From the NCBI GenBank assembly GCA_030044475.1, contig JASHVP010000183.1, positions 1 through 6,878 of the forward strand: 6,878 nt of DNA. Direction: 5' to 3'. The DNA comes from Thermoplasmata archaeon (lineage in GTDB: Archaea; Thermoplasmatota; Thermoplasmata; Lutacidiplasmatales; UBA184). A model generated the notes under the pieces. That model searched no databases. It had not been told where the DNA came from and worked only from the letters and a program-made list of their open reading frames with translations. Every line of letters starts with the position of its first letter. Positions within the stretch are counted from its first letter, which is position 1. The translations under genes were made by a program, and so were the position numbers. Below are positions 4,973-6,878 of this stretch, in pieces.

Positions 4973-6878
4973 GGCTCGGGCGACCCGCTCGGCGGAGATC
5001 GGCAGCTCGAGCACGTGCGCGCCGCACGCGTCGCGCACGGCGGAGGCGATCGTCGCGGGGACGGGGATGATCGGCGGCTCCCCGACGCCCTTCGCCCCGA
5101 ACGGTCCGGCGCCGGGCGACCCTTCGACGAACCCGACCTCGATCGGCGGCACCTCCCCCAGCGTCGGGATCCGGTAATCGAGGAGGCCCGGGTTCAGGAG
5201 GCGGCCGTCGTCCGACCAGAGCGCCTCCTCCGTGAGGGCGGTCCCGAGGCCCATCACGACCCCGCCCTCGACCTGCGCGGTCGCCGTGGGCCGATCGACG
5301 ACCACCCCGGCGTCCTGGAACGCCGCGTACCGCACGACCCGGACGGCTCCGGTCTCGCGGTCCACCGCGACCTCCGCGACGTGGGCCGCGCCCGTGAAGT
5401 CGGTGTACGCGTAGAACGTCCCGTCGACCACGAGCCGCTCGTCGATCGTCCCGGACTTCCCGTAGTGCCGGCCGAGCGCGACGACCCCACCCGCCGCCCG
5501 CTCCTCGGGCGTCAGCAGGTCGGCGACCGGCCGCTGGGAGGTCCCGACCGCGACCGAGATCCCGCCCGGGCCCGCCACGAGCCGCGAGTCGCCCCGGACC
5601 CCCGCGCGCTTCCCCAGGGTGCGGGTCAGCTCGGCGACGGCCCCGTCGATCGCCCGGCCGAGCGCGCCGACCGTCCGACTCCCGTAGACCCCCGAGTCGA
5701 ACGGGGCGACGGACGTGTCCCCGTAGACGACGCGGATGCGGTCGCGGGGGAGGCCTGTCGACCGCTCGGCGACCGCGACGAGACCGACGAGCACGCTCCC
5801 GCTCCCGATCTCCCGCTCGCCGACCTCGATCGTGAGGTCGTCCGGTCCCAGGCGCACGCGCGCCTCGCCGCCGGCGCCGGTGCTCGTCGACCAGAAGCCG
5901 ACCGCCACCCCGACCCCGTGGCCGGGCGGCGCGGCGGCCCGCCATCGCCGGGCCGTCTCGCGCGCGCGGTCGAGCGCCGTCCCCAGGCCGAACGACGTGA
6001 CCGCCTGGCCCATCGGCGTCGTGTCGCCGTCGCGCCAGAGATGGTCCGCCTTGAACTCGACCGGGTCGATCCCGAGCGTCCGCGCCACCGACTCCAGATG
6101 CGACTCCACGGCGAACGCGCACTGCGGGGCGAACGGGGCCCGATGGGGTCCGAACGGGGGCTTGTTCGTCCGCACGGCGAACCCCTCGACCTCGAACGAG
6201 GGGGTCCGGTACGGCCCGAGCAGGAACCCGATCGAGTAGCCGGTCGCGAAGTCTCGGCCCGGGAGCGACGCGCCCGAGTCGAGCAGCAACCGGACCCGAC
6301 GCGCCACGATGCGGCGCCCGGAGACCGCCGTCTCCAGGCGGACGACCGCCGGCAACGTCGTCCGGCCGAGCAGGAACTCCTCCCGGTAGCCGAGCGCCAG
6401 CCGGACCGGGCGGCCCGCGGCGCGCGCGAGCAGGATCGCGTACGGCTCGAGGAACGAGGCGCCCTTGCCGCCGAAGCCGCCGCCGACCCAGGTGCCGTCC
6501 ACGACGACGGACCGCTCGGGAAGCCCGAGGATCGAGCCCACGTCCTCCCGGACCCCGAACGGGCTCTGGGTCGTGGTTCGGACCCGGGCGATGCCGCCGA
6601 CGAACTCGGCCACGCACGCGTGCGGCTCGAGCGCGACCTGATGGACGCTCGCCGTCCGGTACGTCTCGCGAACGACCGTCTCCGCCGAGCGGAACGCGCC
6701 CTCGACGTCGCCGCGTCGCGCGTGGACGTGCGCGACGACGTGGGGCGAGTCGGCGGCCTCCGATCCCGGCCACTCGGGGAACAGGGCCTCCAGGTCGCCG
6801 ACCGCCGGCGCCGGCTCGACCCCGACTCGGACGAGGGCCGCGGCGGCCCGCGGCGCGCGCGAGCAGGATCGCGTACGG
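4964..6878 (-). CDS. Xanthine dehydrogenase/aldehyde oxidase-family molybdopterin-binding (large) subunit, N-terminus off-window
   Basis: C-terminal ~637 codons of a molybdenum hydroxylase large subunit; roughly the first 100-150 residues are missing. Such subunits bind molybdopterin-Mo and hydroxylate N-heterocycles, aldehydes or similar substrates with water as oxygen source, passing electrons to FAD and 2Fe-2S partners. The frame stays open and homologous to about 6842 (RGDVEGAFRSAETVV at 6719-6673, LEPHACVAEF at 6631-6602), so the GTG at 6613 is internal. Seen: TTQSP (nt ~6574-6560, the Mo-contacting Gln), GGGFGGK (nt 6484-6464), NKPPFGPHRAPFAPQ (nt 6166-6122), EIGSGS (nt 5812-5795), GDTSVAPFDSGVYGSRT (nt ~5719-5672), AQVEGG (nt 5278-5261) and GAKGVGEPP, whose Glu at nt 5078-5080 matches the catalytic Glu of xanthine oxidase. 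The Glu after GGK used by xanthine dehydrogenase is Gly, and the Cys of form I CoxL is Ala, so the substrate is unknown. It ends 20 bases before purP. Confidence 0.92.
   Translation of the reverse strand, partial: RTRSCSRAPRAAAALVRVGVEPAPAVGDLEALFPEWPGSEAADSPHVVAHVHARRGDVEGAFRSAETVVRETYRTASVHQVALEPHACVAEFVGGIARVRTTTQSPFGVREDVGSILGLPERSVVVDGTWVGGGFGGKGASFLEPYAILLARAAGRPVRLALGYREEFLLGRTTLPAVVRLETAVSGRRIVARRVRLLLDSGASLPGRDFATGYSIGFLLGPYRTPSFEVEGFAVRTNKPPFGPHRAPFAPQCAFAVESHLESVARTLGIDPVEFKADHLWRDGDTTPMGQAVTSFGLGTALDRARETARRWRAAAPPGHGVGVAVGFWSTSTGAGGEARVRLGPDDLTIEVGEREIGSGSVLVGLVAVAERSTGLPRDRIRVVYGDTSVAPFDSGVYGSRTVGALGRAIDGAVAELTRTLGKRAGVRGDSRLVAGPGGISVAVGTSQRPVADLLTPEERAAGGVVALGRHYGKSGTIDERLVVDGTFYAYTDFTGAAHVAEVAVDRETGAVRVVRYAAFQDAGVVVDRPTATAQVEGGVVMGLGTALTEEALWSDDGRLLNPGLLDYRIPTLGEVPPIEVGFVEGSPGAGPFGAKGVGEPPIIPVPATIASAVRDACGAHVLELPISAERVARALK
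6409..6445. repeat. Exact 37-base direct repeat, internal copy
   Basis: This stretch is identical, base for base, to 6842-6878 at the right edge; the match breaks at the base before it (6408 g against 6841 c) and the other end runs off the window. Here it lies in the molybdenum hydroxylase gene and encodes PYAILLARAAGR, a normal family segment after GGGFGGK, so this is evidently the original copy. Confidence 0.95.
6842..6878. repeat. Exact 37-base direct repeat, copy at the window edge
   Basis: Second copy of 6409-6445, offset by 433 bases. That offset is not a multiple of three, so in the hydroxylase frame the copy reads RTRSCSRARPRA rather than the family-like hydrophobic strand expected upstream of ALVRVGVEPAPAV. 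Gene homology is good up to the repeat and is lost inside it. An assembly or contig-end artefact is the simplest reading; a real duplication is the alternative. Confidence 0.95.

Noticed and set aside
3810..5177. A 455-codon plus-strand open frame opposite purP and the hydroxylase end
   Set aside because: It is a shadow of purP; low-complexity composition and no motifs.
4964..6613. Treating the GTG at 6613 as the true start of the hydroxylase (549 aa)
   Set aside because: The same frame upstream encodes family-typical sequence (GDVEGAF, ETVVRETYRT, LEPHAC), so the GTG is an internal valine codon.
165..6878. Frequent tcgagc/gagctc-like hexamers along the window
   Set aside because: They arise from preferred Leu, Glu, Asp and Arg codons (CTC, GAG, GAC, CGC); no regular spacing or non-coding placement was seen.

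Overview
The window is very GC-rich (by eye around 70% G+C). All five genes lie on the minus strand and are tightly packed: the only gaps between genes are 20 and 37 bases, and no stretch over 300 bases lacks a gene. From the 5' side of the transcripts (right edge) to the 3' side (left edge) the order is: the C-terminal ~630 residues of a molybdenum hydroxylase large subunit; purP (formate- and ATP-dependent FAICAR synthetase); gcvT (aminomethyltransferase of the glycine cleavage system); a large STAND-type ATPase with TPR repeats; and the first 60 codons of a nadC-like gene cut by the left edge.

The source is most likely an archaeon. PurP is an archaeal solution to the ninth step of purine synthesis. 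The two A/T-rich boxes sit where archaeal TATA boxes are expected, and purP appears to be leaderless while the downstream gcvT has a Shine-Dalgarno-like GGAG. The proteins are rich in Arg and Ala and poor in Lys, without the extreme acidity of haloarchaeal proteins. A high-GC, non-halophilic lineage such as an uncultured Thermoplasmatota group is my guess; the lineage is inference, not something the sequence proves.

There appear to be three transcription units. The molybdenum hydroxylase comes from a promoter outside the window. purP and gcvT share one promoter whose TATA-like box overlaps the hydroxylase stop codon, and they overlap by 4 bases (GTGA), so they are probably translationally coupled. 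Both act in one-carbon metabolism: PurP consumes formate to formylate AICAR, and GcvT makes methylene-tetrahydrofolate from glycine. The ATPase and nadC form the third unit, with a TATA-like box overlapping the gcvT stop codon and a 17-base overlap between the two genes.

I see no defence system, mobile element, CRISPR array, tRNA or rRNA. The most notable points are the purP-gcvT coupling, a molybdenum hydroxylase lacking the diagnostic residues of both xanthine dehydrogenase and form I CO dehydrogenase, a PurP with a replaced glycine-rich loop, promoter boxes built on stop codons, and an exact 37-base copy of internal sequence at the extreme right edge, which looks like an assembly or contig-end artefact.
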